A DNA stretch of 64,000 nucleotides from Callorhinus ursinus (lineage: Eukaryota; Chordata; Mammalia; Carnivora; Otariidae). The stretch lies in contig NW_020313157.1 in NCBI RefSeq assembly GCF_003265705.1, positions 186,001 through 250,000 of the forward strand. The letters run 5' to 3'. The first letter of the stretch is position 1. Every line of letters starts with the position of its first letter. The notes below the pieces were generated by a model. That model worked only from the letters and a program-made list of their open reading frames with translations. It searched no databases and was not told the DNA's origin. Of this stretch, positions 11,960 to 23,460 are shown in pieces. A program made the translations under genes and the position numbers.

Positions 11960-12920
11960 GAAAACAAAGACCTTTCTGATCCACAACACAGGCATGACAA
12001 CCCAACTTCTTACCTCCCTCCTTCCCTGCAGGCTGCTCCTCACCAAGTCTCCCCACTTCAGCAAATGGCTTCTCTCATCCGCTTGGTTCCTCAAAGCAAA
12101 ATTCTAGATAAATAATTCCTTGATTCTCCCCTTACCCTCATACCCTATGTATGATCCACTACAAAATCCTATTGGTTAGACTTTGAAAAGACATTTCCAT
12201 CCACTCCTCTCCGTTGACACCATCCCAGGCCAAGACACTTCTATTTCTCATCTGGATGAGACCACAGCAACAATGCCCTAACACGCTCCATCTCCTCCCA
12301 TCCCTCCTCTCCTTCCTCCCTTTACCCACTCTGTTCCTAGTGGTCAAGCCCATTTTAAATGAGTGGATCCGATATGCCATTCTGCAAGTCAGAATTCAAC
12401 AGCTTCCTTCCGAACTTAGAAGAACACAAACTCTAACCTTGACCCACAAGCCCACACAACTTAACCCCTGTCCATTTATTTCATAGCATGGTTCCCTTCT
12501 CTCCAAGCTACAGGGGACACTATACTTTTAAATCTTTATAAAACCACCTGAGATCATTGTAGATCAGTGTAGATCATTCTGGATTATATCCACTGCTCCT
12601 TGTGCTTAGAGAACGCTCCCCAGCTCCTGACACAGTTGACCTGATATTATGTAGGTCTCCATTGTCTTCCCAGGGCAGACTACTCAATGCCACGTCCTTC
12701 CCCTGATTCAATTCCCCGTTTTGTTTTCTGCATGGCTGTTAACACTACCTGGGTTTATCTTTTTTCTTTCTTTCTTGTTCTTAATTGTTTTTATACCCAT
12801 TCTCCTTCATTAAAATTCATGGTAAAGTGAACAGGACTGCTGTCCAATGTGAATTCCCAGCACCTAAAACTACATTTGGCAAATGGTCAGCGCTCCATAA
12901 ATATTAACTTAGCTTTGCTC
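11960..12920 (+). mobile_element. Probable L2 sequence
   Basis: CT-rich sequence with phrases such as ATTTCTCATCTGGATGAGACCACAGCAACAATGCCC, CCCACACAACTTAACCCCTG and an end reading CCCAGCACCTAAAACTACATTTGGCAAATGGTCAGCGCTCCATAAATATT resembles the L2 ORF end and 3' UTR. It is strongly diverged and possibly composite. Confidence 0.45.
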
Positions 12921-14125
12921 TAAAGGAACAGAAGGAATAGAGAGCTTTTTCTAATGGGCTCATTCTGTTTTGGTTAGGGTTCTATCTCCTTCCAACCTCC
13001 AATGACCTGTTTCCTGATATACATCTTATAAAGAAGGACTCTGTTAGGGGTGACTGTCTTCAAGGCAGAGGAAATAAGGATCCAGACCTTCAGAATCACC
13101 CCTGCTCAGACTTACAGAGCTCATGCAGGCTTATGTAAATGTATGCAAATCACATGCAAATAGCCTCCGCGTCCCTGTGACTCCTTCCAGTACCTGGAAG
13201 AGACCCTTGGGATAAACCTGCTGGAGACAGGAGCCTGCACTGTCAGGAAGATGGACAAAATGATCCCCCTTTTAAGTTCTCAGGCAGTCTGTGTACATCC
13301 TCAGGCCTTGCAAATTCAGAGATTTTGATCAAGGACATTAAACTGAACAATGAGGCTTACAACAAAAGAGAACAGCTGATAAAGCCCACTGCTCCCAGCT
13401 GCCCATACAACGAAGCAATGGAGCAGAGACCAGACACAGGAGCTGTGTTAGAGAGACCCCCTCTGTGGCTGGGTCTCAAGGGGCTGCCTCCAAATCAGCA
13501 CTCCCCTCCTCAAATTTAGCTTCTCAAAGGTCATCTGCCAGCCTGCCATAGAAAAACGCTGCCCAAGCTCGCCAGCGTTAACTACGGCTGCATTAGATGT
13601 TAAAAGCCAAGTCCGAATGTGCACACAAAAAATCTGCACATGTCTTCTCTAGGGCTTTGCTGGGTTGGATATCAAAGAAACATATTCAAGAAAGTACCCT
13701 TAAATACACCACAGGGGTTTCCGGAACCGCATACGAGTGCCTTCTAAAGACATCTATTGAGGATGGCAGGCAACGCCTAAAATGAAAAGTTAGTCGCACA
13801 CTGTGTTTGGTGCGCCCACTATTTTTTTTTGCAACATATATTCATGGCCAATATTCAGATTTCATTACAGTACAGGATTTCTGGTTTTCTTGAAAGTTCA
13901 GTAGACATAGCCAACTTGAGATTATGAATCCCACACAGACCAATTTGCTGGAAGTGACCAGGGACCACTCCACTTAACCCCCAGTTAGGCACAGACACCC
14001 CCGCTCCCTACTGTGTATCTGGCTTGGAGGCCAAATGCCAGCAATCTTTTACGGTTAACCTGTTCTCCTTTTTCTTCTAGTAGAGAATATTTTGCTTTTC
14101 CTCGTGTGAAAATGGAAGATAGTTC

Positions 14126-14330
14126 GGGGCGCCTGGGGGGCTCAGTCGTGGAGCGTCTGCCTTCGGCTCAGGTCACGATCCCGCGGTCCTGGGATGGAGC
14201 CGCGCACCGGGCTCCCTGCTCGGCGGGAAGCCTGCTTCTCCCTCTCCCGCTCCCCCTGCTTCTGTTCCCTCTCTCGCTGTGTCTCTATCAAATAAATAAA
14301 TAAAAATCTTTAAAAAAAAATAAAAATAAA
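14126..14330 (+). mobile_element. Can-SINE (tRNA-Lys-derived), first of a tandem pair
   Basis: The element starts GGGGCGCCTGGGGGGCTCAG, has the tRNA-related head with the box-B-like GATCC region, a pyrimidine-rich middle, then AAATAAATAAATAAAAATCTTT and an A-rich tail. This is the standard carnivore SINE. It shares with the second copy a shortened segment between CAGTC and GAGCGTCTGCC, where the usual form has GGTTAA, so both belong to the same source lineage. The 18-bp sequence just before it recurs only after the second copy. Confidence 0.93.
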
Positions 14331-14402
14331 GCAAAATCCAACAACACGCTGTCTGTGAAAGACTGATTTTATATAAAAAGACATAGGTTGAAAATAGATG
14401 GA
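14331..14402 (+). other. Spacer between the paired SINEs (possible transduced flank)
   Basis: About 72 bp of non-SINE sequence lies between the tail of the first SINE and the head of the second. Because the only target-site duplication encloses both SINEs, this spacer was probably carried in with them as transcribed flanking sequence from the source locus. Confidence 0.6.
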
Positions 14403-14602
14403 GGGGCGCCTGGGGGGCTCAGTCTTGAGCGTCTGCCTTCGGCTCAGGTCACCATCCCGGGGTCCTGGGATCGAGCCCCGCATGGGGCTCCCTGCTCGGC
14501 GGGAAGCCTGCTTCTCTCTCTCCTACTCCCCCTGCTTGTGTTCCCTCTCTCGCTGTGTCTCTCTCTGTCAAATACATAAATAAAATCTTAAAAAAAAAAA
14601 AA
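14403..14602 (+). mobile_element. Can-SINE, second of a tandem pair
   Basis: The element begins GGGGCGCCTGGGGGGCTCAG and ends in AAATACATAAATAAAATCTT plus a run of A. It is immediately followed at 14603-14620 by the same 18 bp that precede the first SINE at 14108-14125, and it lacks a target-site duplication of its own. Confidence 0.93.
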
Positions 14603-14834
14603 GAAAATGGAAGATAGTTCAAAAAGAATGTGAGTCTTTCGGACCCTCTTTATTTGCTTATCTATTTTATCTGCTTAGGCTCTGTTGGCATCTGAATATT
14701 TGATCCTAAAATTAGTATGTCTATCAAGAAATTTGACTTACTATCTATAGCAAAAAACAAACAAGATGCCTACTTATTATTGAGATTATTGGGTAATTAA
14801 ATTTTTAGGGCATTTTGTACCCCTGGTCCCGTGT

Positions 14835-14990
14835 CGAGTACTTAACTCCATAATAAGTACAGATACCCTAGGGAGTAGGTCCCATCATATCTCAGTTTCC
14901 ACTTAAGAACACGTGTGTGGAGGGTTTAAACAACTTGCCTGTAGTTCAGTACCCAGGGAAAGGCAGAGCTGATACAAAGTCTACTTCTCT
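14835..14990 (-). mobile_element. MIR fragment
   Basis: TCTCAGTTTCCACTTAAGAAC, TTTAAACAACTTGCCTGTAGTTCAGTA and AAAGGCAGAGCTGATACAAAGTC match the reverse-complement MIR order. Confidence 0.5.
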
Positions 14991-15598
14991 ATAGTCTTGG
15001 AGTTTTTGGTCCAAATTTATCCTTCCTAAGCTATCTGAGAGAAAAAAAAATCCACATCCAACATCCATGCTTCTCCAACATCCAGGGAATCCCTGAAAAT
15101 CTGGTTCTCAACTTGTTTTGCATTGCAAACATGTGATCTGCAGTGACTCCAATGAGCTCCAGCTCTGGTCTGAGGGCTTCCGTCCTCAGGAGGAATCAGC
15201 AATACATAAGTGGCCCAGTTCTCTCCTTGGGAAGCTCTCTGATGGACAGTGTTTGCAGACCCCTGTATATCATTCTAAAGTCTTCTCTTATATCCAAGTT
15301 CAAATGTCCTAGGAAATGTAATGCCATGATGATGGTAGAGCAGAGCCTGCTTGTGTTTAGGATCTGGTCTTACTCCTCATCACTGGAAACTGTGGCTGGT
15401 TAAGCTCTTGATGGACATGTGACTGAAGGAATGCATGAATGTGTTGGTGGCGCCCACAATGATATTTCACTATGTGAAGATGACCTCAAAATGTGATGAC
15501 TCTAGGAAGGTGTATTTGCTGAAGTGTAAGTTGGTAACTGTAACTTTTCTCATTTTGATGTGACTTCATGGGTCCTGACTTATCTTCTCTTCCCCACC

Positions 15599-15801
15599 CC
15601 CAGCTTTATTGAGGTATAATTGACAACTAAAATTTGTACATATTTAAGGTGTACAACTTGTTGATTTGATATTACATATACTCTGTAAGATATCACCACA
15701 ATCAAGCTAATTTACATATTCATCATCTCATATAGTAACTTTCTTTTCCTTCCTTCCTTCTTTCCTTCCTTCCTTTCCTTTCTTTTTTTCTCTTTTCTTT
15801 T

Positions 15802-15857
<56 letters not shown>

Positions 15858-15930
15858 TTTCTTTCTTTCTTTTTCTTTCATTCTTTTTGTGGTGATAATA
15901 TCCCCTTTTAACATAGTCACTCTTGTTAAG
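15599..15930 (+). mobile_element. L1 3' UTR fragment (L1M type)
   Basis: CAGCTTTATTGAGGTATAATTGACA, TACATATTTAAGGTGTACAACTTG and ATCACCACAATCAAGCTAATT are the classic ancient L1 3' UTR. After the TTTC tract the text resumes GTGGTGATAATATCC, where the same family continues, so the microsatellite expanded within the element. Confidence 0.8.
15740..15888 (+). repeat. TTTC/TTCC polypyrimidine microsatellite
   Basis: About 149 bp of almost pure pyrimidine (CCTT and CTTT units), with a run of some 15 CTTT repeats. On the minus strand it gives Lys/Glu/Arg-rich open frames that are not genes. Mirror symmetry makes H-DNA formation possible. Confidence 0.95.
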
Positions 15931-16464
15931 GATCTGAGAGGGCCCCATTGTCTTTTGTTGCGTTGCAATTTATGGGAAAGGTTATTTGTAGTGATGATAC
16001 TCACAAATTATGGATTGGAAAAGCTTTGAGAACTGCTTTTCTTTGAATACCAAAAATCTCCACAATGTCTTCTATAGAATCCAGCTGCTTAATGTAATTG
16101 GGATTTGTATTTGTTTCTTAAGTCAGTTCTGCTGTGACTGTCCATCCAACCCTTGGGTCCCCTGCTCAGTCCATGTGATAGGATAAGCCCAAGTGCCCCC
16201 TTTCAGGTACATAGATGAGAAACCCACATGACTTATTCCTGGGAACTCAGAATACATGGCTACCTGGAATGGGATGTGGGATGTTTATGCCACAAAAACA
16301 GGCATTTGGAGCTGAACATTTAGTTTCACTATTGTGGTTGGTTGCCATTTGTGTGCAGTTCTGTAAGATGATAAAGGGGAAGCGATATTCTTGCATCTAC
16401 ACAGGCTTGGCCACAAGGTTTGTTACTTCAGAATAAAAGGGAAAGACTTCAGTAATGACTTCTC

Positions 16465-16600
16465 TTCCAGCCTCAGGTTTTGCTTGTTTAAAATAGGGAT
16501 AAGTATGGCTTCTTTGTAGGACTTCATATGGGCCCCATGCATTTAAAATGCTTAACATGATGCCACATGGTCAGTGTTCCAGAAATGTGGGCTATTAATG
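16465..16600 (+). mobile_element. MIR fragment
   Basis: TTTAAAATAGGGATAAGTATGGCTTC and the following AAATGCTTAACATGATGCCACATGGTCAGTGTTCCAGAAATG follow the MIR 3' half. Confidence 0.5.
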
Positions 16601-17094
16601 GATGGGCTTTGAATTGTGTCCCCAAATTCCACTGGGCTAGTGTTCAACCCCTGGGTAGGACAATGATCAATAACTCTTTCTTTAAAATAAATATGTGTCC
16701 ATATAGCTTAAGGAATAAAGAAAATGCCCATTAGTCGGGTTGATGTCACCACATATTAACTCTGGCAAGTTGCAGAGCTATCATTTTTACCCAAGTAGAA
16801 AGGATTCATGATGCATAAATCAGAAGTTTGTTTCATTTCAGCACTGGGCATTCAAAGTCTGTTGTGGAAATTTTCTATACCATTTAAGGCCATGTCTCGG
16901 GTTGTTGGAGCTGGAAAAATGGGTCAGCAGAATAAATAATTCTTCTGATCTTTCAAAATGGAGCTTTGTTATATCGAGGGTATATCTCTGTTTAATGGTA
17001 CCCCTTTTAAAAATAAGAACAGACTGACTTAACCAAATTCGTAGTCATCGGCACACACACAAAAAAGAAAAACAAAAACAAAACTACTAAATGC

Positions 17095-17950
17095 TAATAT
17101 TACTGTTTATAACAGCAACAACACAAAATTTAAATGTCAATCAATATGGAAGGTAAGAATAAGTCCATATATTGGGATGCCTGGGTGACTCAGTTGGTTA
17201 AGCAACTGCCTTCAGCTCAGGTCATGATCCCAGGGTCCGGGGATCGAGTCCCACATCAGGCTCCCTGCTCAGCAGGGGCCCTGCTTCTCCCTCTGCCTGC
17301 CGCTCCCCCTGCTTGTGCACACCCTCTTGCTCGCTCTCTCTCTCTCAAATAAATACAATCTTTTTTTTTTTAAAAAGAATAAACTCATAGATCCAGTTCA
17401 TAGAATGTTATGTAACCACTAAAAAGAATGAACTTGGTCTGTATGTATTAACATGGAAAGAACTCCACACTGATATATAAAAGCCAATTAAAAATGATGT
17501 GCATACCATGACATCATTTATATAAAAAGCACGTACATGATACTGTGAATACTATAAATAGGTACTTATTTTATATATATATACATACATATATATACAC
17601 ATAAAAATGCAAAGTTGAAGTCCAGACAATAATCTACAACAGTGGTGTCTTCTGAGGGGGGAACTAGGACACCAACTTGGCAGTGGCATGATTCAAAATA
17701 CATTTCACCTTTTCTTTAATGTTTCTTTCTCTTTTTTCTTTTTTCTTTTGAATGAGACTGTATTTCCATGTTTCACATGTAATTAAAATATTAAAAATGG
17801 AAAATTTCATACATTTTCCTTATCTCAGTAATAAAATTACATTATTTTTGAAAACCTACAAAACAAAGGAAGAATTTCCTCCAGTCTTACAGTTCAACTC
17901 AACAGTTAGCATTTTAATGCAATGCTCTCCATAATTTAGTTGAAATCATG
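17095..17950 (+). mobile_element. L1 3' end (ORF2 end and 3' UTR), interrupted by a SINE
   Basis: The text before the SINE (TAACAGCAACAACACAAAATTTAAATGTCAATCAA-like, typical of the L1 ORF2 C-terminus) and after it (AGAATGTTATGTAACCACTAAAAAG) matches the end of L1 ORF2 and its 3' UTR as recalled from the family. It is degenerate and non-coding. A TA/TACA microsatellite lies within it at about 17566-17605. Confidence 0.7.
17174..17372 (+). mobile_element. Can-SINE inserted in an L1 3' end
   Basis: The head GGGATGCCTGGGTGACTCAG and the carnivore SINE body are clear, ending in AAATAAATACAATC and a T/A-rich tail. L1-like sequence continues on both sides. Flanks share AAGAATAA, a weak or diverged target-site duplication, so this copy is older than the one at 26722. 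Confidence 0.9.
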
Positions 17951-18664
17951 CTATACTTCTTCATTTTAAAATTTTTCATTCATTAGGGGGCCCTGCAGAG
18001 TCCTCATCTTGCTCATTTTAATGGGTGTAATATCCCACTTGGAGTATATACTTTAATTACTACATTACAATCTTCCTAGCTTTTTGGTACAACTAAGTAT
18101 GTGATTAGCATATCAGCAGCCCCCCCCCCCCATATCTTAAGAGAGATGTGTTCTGACAAGGATTACAGAAATAAAATGATTGAGTGCTTTCAATTCTTGT
18201 TATATATGTGAATTCTTATCATGAGGGGTTTTGAGACGGCTTCTTGGTTAGGAAGAGATGCATTGTCCTGAAGGGGTCTGCAGTACGTGGCAACATCCTC
18301 ATCTGGCTCAAAACAGCACTAAGCAACCCAAAGGAAAGCAAATACTGCATTCATCCTATGGAGCTCCTCAGAAGGCACCCTCCGAGCCACTTCAAAATCC
18401 TCACAGCTCCAGACAAGACTCAAGGCCAGAACCAAATTCTGCAGTCCCTCTTCCGGAAATGACTAGGGATCAACGAGGAAGTTGTGGTGGAAAAAAAAAA
18501 GGAAACAAACAAAAACTCCATCCTCCCTCGACTCACTATAATAACAGCAAAGTAGATGACCCAAGTGCTCCCCCAATAATTACTGTATCTCACCCCAAAT
18601 GGGAGTTATTCTAGAGACTGGAGGAAGGGCATGCACACTTTGTGTGAAAACTAAATTCGCCTCT

Positions 18665-18830
18665 GTTGTGAAAACTATCTTTTAAAAAAATTATTATTGA
18701 AGTCTAGTTGGCATACAGTGTTAGATTAGTTTCAGGTGTACAACATGGTGATGTGACAGTTCTGCCCATTACTCAGGGCTCACCATGGTAACTGTAGTCA
18801 CTGAAAGATATCGTATTGATTCACGTGGTT
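18665..18830 (+). mobile_element. L1-type 3' UTR fragment
   Basis: ATTGAAGTCTAGTTGGCATACAGTGTTA, GTTTCAGGTGTACAACATGGTGATGTGACAG and TCACCATGGTAACTGTAGTCA match a common carnivore L1 3' segment as recalled. It stops within 150 bp of the 61-nt exon's downstream donor. Confidence 0.7.
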
Positions 18831-18968
18831 CACTGTAGCAGGTCAGCAGCAAGGACATGAGAACCACACCAAAGTTAACAGGGCTTATTGAATCATATTC
18901 CCTGGTTAAATTACTTAACAGATTCAGAAGTAGGGATGACTTCTTGTAAAAGGTCGATCTCTACTTAC

Positions 18969-19029
18969 CGTTTGTATAAGGGTTGACAGTCTTTTTATTT
19001 GTCATTACACGTGCTGTGGCATTATTTAC
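18969..19029 (-). CDS. RBFOX1: RBFOX1 internal exon, 61 nt: end of RRM
   Basis: On the minus strand this 61-nt exon encodes VNNATARVMTNKKTVNPYTN plus the first base of a glycine codon. It completes the RRM (final strand, VNNATARV) and starts the C-terminal region. The residues KKTVNPYTN are specific to RBFOX1; RBFOX2 has KKMVTPYAN at this point, from memory. The acceptor is a rather pyrimidine-poor TACATAG and the donor is a perfect GTAAGT. It starts in phase 0 and ends in phase 1, matching the next exon. A TGCATG lies 64-69 nt upstream of the acceptor. The intron to the 93-nt exon is only 1727 nt, the shortest in the window. Confidence 0.97.
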
Positions 19030-19092
19030 CTATGTACATAGAAAACTCAAATGAGCACATATTCCAGGGCCAGCCCACAGTTCAATTAGTTG

Positions 19093-19098
19093 CATGCA
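19093..19098 (-). promoter_or_regulatory. RBFOX motif TGCATG upstream of the 61-nt exon
   Basis: The motif lies 64-69 nt upstream of the acceptor of the 61-nt exon, within a palindromic TGCATGCA. Skipping the 61-nt exon would shift the frame, so repression here would lower protein output. A second copy is at 19389-19394. Confidence 0.6.
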
Positions 19099-20608
19099 TT
19101 ATGACTGTGATTACTTATTAAAAAAAAAACTAAAATGCATTTTAATTTATAAAAGGCAGTAGGTGCATAACAAAATCATACATTTTTATAATTACATTTA
19201 CTTCATAACCATTTTAACTTACAAATCATTTCAATAAAGCAATGTCATATCATTTAAAAGTTTAATAAGGAGACAGTAAAAGCAAATTAAAAGGAACTGC
19301 ATAATTGAAGATTTAAAAGCATGCGTGTACTCCATGGTAACACAGAAACAAATATTTTTAAACACAAAATAAAATTCATATGAAGGAACATGCAGTGGAG
19401 TAGAAGGGGAGAGACAAGGTACAAGGGAACATAAATGTCAAAAAAAAAAAGGGACAAACAAGATTTAGCCGTGTGCAACACTTTAGGAGGGAAGGACCAT
19501 CGGGGAGAGCAACATCTAGCATTCAACACTTGGAACAAGAGCCTTTGACATCGCAAGAATTAACAAGATCATTCAAGCTTTAAAGTCACAGCTAACAAAA
19601 GGATAAAAGAGAGGGTGCATTGTTTAACACAATATGGAGTTAACAATCTGAGTAAGATGTGCACTATCATATCTCAATCCAGTCAGTGCCTCCCAGGCTC
19701 GCTTAGAACGTACACTCAATTACAGGCGTACCGGTACCCAAAGAAATAGAGCATCAAGAAAACTTAATACGACAAGTCAAAAAAATCCACGTGGTATATA
19801 TATGTATAGAGATAATCAGCACTAAATACGTGAAGCGGCAGATGGACTTCACCACTTACCATTCACCACCATCGCCAGCATGGGTTTGTATACAGTTACC
19901 ATGGTTACTGAGAGTTTGGTGAGGGGCCTAAGCGTTATCGTCGAGGTGGGGGAAAACGAAAGGCAAAATATGCAACATCTTACTCCAAAGACTAAAGCAT
20001 TTTTAACTGGTTTTTTTTTTTTTTTAAGTTTTAACAAATATAACCCTGTGGCCATGTTGAGGGAGATCCAGTGGTAGAAAGACTAGATTCTGAATATTGA
20101 AATTTTAGCATTTATGTTTATTTATTTTTTTCAGTGAAGAGGGGCCAGATATTGAACAGGAAATCCTGTTTGGTTAGTCACTTTATTATCAAAGAAGGCA
20201 AAGATTCAAACTGGCTTCTTAAACAAAAAATGAAAGGTTCAGTGACAAAGACCTCTCATTTTTTTTTTTTTAAAGAAACAATTGTTCTTCCGAATGCTAC
20301 TGCTTTCACCATTTGACTCAATTTGGACACCACTGTGGATCCCTCGTCAACCCTGCAGTGGAAAGAAAAAGAAAAAAACGGAAGAGAAAAAAAAAAAGAA
20401 AAGAACTGCTTTGTTTTTTGTTTTGTTCTGCATACTGTCTCCACTGTTTGGAACCTACTGCACCCATCAATTATAAAACACAGAAAATTAAAAAAAAAAA
20501 GTACAGAGTAACCTTTCTTTTTGTTTCACTTTTGCCATTCACCTTTCATCAGTAATAAGAACATAATAAAGTAAAATTTAAAAAAAAGTAAGGCCAGTTT
20601 TCCTTTTT

Positions 20609-20639
<31 letters not shown>

Positions 20640-20663
20640 AACAATGAGAAGGGAGTAGGGTCA

Positions 20664-20936
<273 letters not shown>

Positions 20937-20966
20937 CTATTTCTTGTCCTGGCTTCAGTTCTGTAA

Positions 20967-20972
20967 CATGCA
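20967..20972 (-). promoter_or_regulatory. RBFOX motif TGCATG, about 120 nt upstream of the 93-nt exon
   Basis: This is an exact motif on the transcribed strand, within the context AATTTGCATGT. The same context recurs at the site at 21228, which suggests a conserved extended element rather than a bare hexamer. Confidence 0.75.
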
Positions 20973-21227
20973 AATTAGAGAAATTATAAGAATACGAAGA
21001 TGTGCAATAAGTAAGCGACAAATGTGAACAAGATTTTTTTTTTCTGTCACCAGTTAGCTGTAACCCCTGAAGAATTCAAAAAATGATACCAAAAATACCT
21101 TTCTAAATGTCACTACAGAAGAAAATAAGTCTAACGGAAAGAAAATGAGATCAAAATAAATTTACAGTGTCTTCACAGAGAAGAAAATGAAATAACGAGG
21201 AAAAAAAAAAGGGAACCACTTTCTTGA

Positions 21228-21233
21228 CATGCA
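21228..21233 (-). promoter_or_regulatory. RBFOX motif TGCATG, about 380 nt upstream of the 93-nt exon
   Basis: Exact hexamer on the transcribed strand, again in the context AATTTGCATGT. It lies in the repeat-free part of the intron. A further copy is at 21346-21351, about 500 nt upstream of the exon. Confidence 0.65.
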
Positions 21234-21345
21234 AATTAAGAATAAAATAAAATAAAACGTGTGCACGAAATTCAACAATGAATGCCAAAATCTTCTAACA
21301 TTGCCTACAGAGTCATGCCGTGTGGTCTTAAGAACATCTCTTCTT

Positions 21346-21351
21346 CATGCA
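21346..21351 (-). promoter_or_regulatory. RBFOX motif TGCATG, about 500 nt upstream of the 93-nt exon
   Basis: Exact hexamer on the transcribed strand, the most distal of the five upstream copies. Function at this distance is inference only. Confidence 0.55.
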
Positions 21352-22654
21352 ATTTAGGGTTATTCAAATTTGTCAATTTTACAGCCTTAACTTCTCAAAA
21401 ATAAAAATTAGAAGCCTAAAAAAAAGGAAAGACCTTTTTCATAATAAATCTTAAACTTTTTGATCTAACAAACAAAATAATCACATGAAATGAATTGAAA
21501 TAAACATCAATTGATTAATAATGCAAACAGTTCAAGTAGTGCTTTTTTATATTAATACTGTCCCCTCCCCTCAAAAACATATATGCTTCTGAATTTGTCA
21601 ACTTTCCAGGCTACTTCACTAACTGAAAAGGGAAATATATATACGTATCGTAACGTTCTAAGACATTATCTTGATATTCATTTGTCAAATCAACAGGTCG
21701 AAAATAAAGGAACTTTGTTAAGAGAATTTTATTCACAATAACACTCTGGGCACTTCCTCTCTTACTGATAGACAACAAATAGACCCTTTACTTCACCACT
21801 GGCATATTTTGTTTTAATATTTCAGCCTCAAAAAACAACCCCACTAAACGTCACATTGTCAAAATCCACCTTTTTTTCTTCACTGACACTGTTCCTAAGA
21901 AGAGCACAGAAAATATGACACATTATTTTTAAAACCCCTAAAAATATTTGTACATCTTGTTCAGAAATATACACCAACCTTTTGAAACCATTCCAGTATA
22001 AATTTGCCCAGCTCGTTCTGGTGAAACAATGCAATGTGTTGGGACTCCTATTTGCAACTGGGTAAACTTCAATAAAGGGACATGCTGGTTTTTAGCTTAG
22101 TTGGGACAAGTCTGATATTCAGTCTCACTGATAAAACAGACAGTAATTACAAATAACAAGTAGTCATAACCAACTAATGCTAACTCCCAACCGCTCAGTA
22201 GGTTGCTGAAGTGATATCCAAAGCTAGGGTATTCAGAGAGGTGTTGGCCTATGGTCTGCGTGAAGAGCGAACTTTCCAAAGTCAATATGGGCTTATCTAT
22301 AGGAGATCCCATCTGTGGATGGGTTCAAGCTAAATTAAATGATTATTTGACAGAATTCTATAGAGAAAAAATAAGCAGCTTTACTTTGGAGGACTGGACT
22401 GAAAAATCTTTTATAATATGTCCCACTGTGAGGATCTGTGATTAGCTGAGTCTGGAAGATTTGATCAGTATAAGCCTTTATGCTCCATAAGAGAAGGAGC
22501 ATATATAACTTTGTCTCACACATCACTGGTGGTACGCCCATGTGAGGTGTCCAAATATACTAGGCTAACCGATGAGTTTTGAAATAACAGCTCTTCAACG
22601 GACTGAAGACAGAATTTGAAGGCTTCGCTCTATTAATGGTGCTGACTCTTGCTT

Positions 22655-22800
22655 AGAGGGTCCCAAACTTGGTTGCACAGTGAAAGGAAGTGGGGGGCAT
22701 AGCATATGAAACATTTAGATTCCTGAGCCCTGCCACATAGCTACCCAATCAGAATCCCAGAGTGGAGCCCAGATATCTGTCTGCTAAGAAAGCTACCATG
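22655..22800 (+). mobile_element. hAT-Charlie-like nonautonomous fragment
   Basis: GGTCCCAAACTTGGTTGCACAGTG, CCCAATCAGAATCCCAGAGTGGAGCCCAG resemble the common mammalian hAT elements beginning AGTGGTTCTCAAACTTGG. Family not resolved. Confidence 0.5.
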
Positions 22801-23460
22801 CAGCCCAGCAGCTGCATTTCCATGGCCTCTCATATCAGCAACCACCATCAAAGGAAAGTTCCAATTCCTTGTATGAGGTAGAGTATTACGTTGCCGATTT
22901 CCAATGAGCAACTTAAGGAGTGGAGTGAGTTTCAGAGATGACTATCTGTCTGACTTGGTGATTTGGATCTTAGGTGCAGGGGTACAGCCATTGTCCCCTT
23001 AAAACCGAACTCTCTAGCATGCACAGAATGTCATACATTTAACAAATAAGGGAAACGAGGGCACTGGCTGCATCAGGGGCGATTCTCTCACTAGGCAAGC
23101 AAAGAAAATCCACAGTCTGAGTCTTATCGATGGAGGGCTTGGTGCCATCACTACTGTCCACGGGCACCATTCTTTAGCACCACAGCAATGCGAGGTACAT
23201 AGCCCAGTGAAAGGGAACATTTAAGCCACCCGCCATACATCATCCCAAAGAATCACGTCATTGTGGTTCTCGTCTGACCCCAAGGCAACCCACACTGGCC
23301 TAAAATCAGCACTATGTGCATCAGGGAGACATGAAGTTGGAGACAGAAATAGGTTTTGAAACCCATGTGAAGTTCACTACATTCCCAAGTTCTCACTTTT
23401 TTTGAAGTAAGATAATATATATGGACGCTTCTTATTCTTACTTTCATTTTCTGCTACATT

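Larger units (their letters stand above)
9546..18968 (-). other. RBFOX1: RBFOX1 intron between the 61-nt and C-terminal 54-nt exons
   Basis: This 9.4-kb intron has unique AT-rich sequence in 9546-11460, a degenerate ATCT-type repeat near 11465-11580, probable L2 sequence across roughly 11960-12920, the two-SINE cassette at 14108-14620, MIR fragments, an L1 3'-UTR fragment with a long TTTC tract, an L1 3' end carrying another SINE, and an L1-like fragment at 18665-18830. A C11 run lies at 18121-18131. No additional exon is evident. Confidence 0.9.

Noticed and set aside
15712..16004. Lys/Arg/Glu-rich minus-strand frames.
   Set aside because: They are the reverse translation of the TTTC/TTCC microsatellite inside an L1 fragment.
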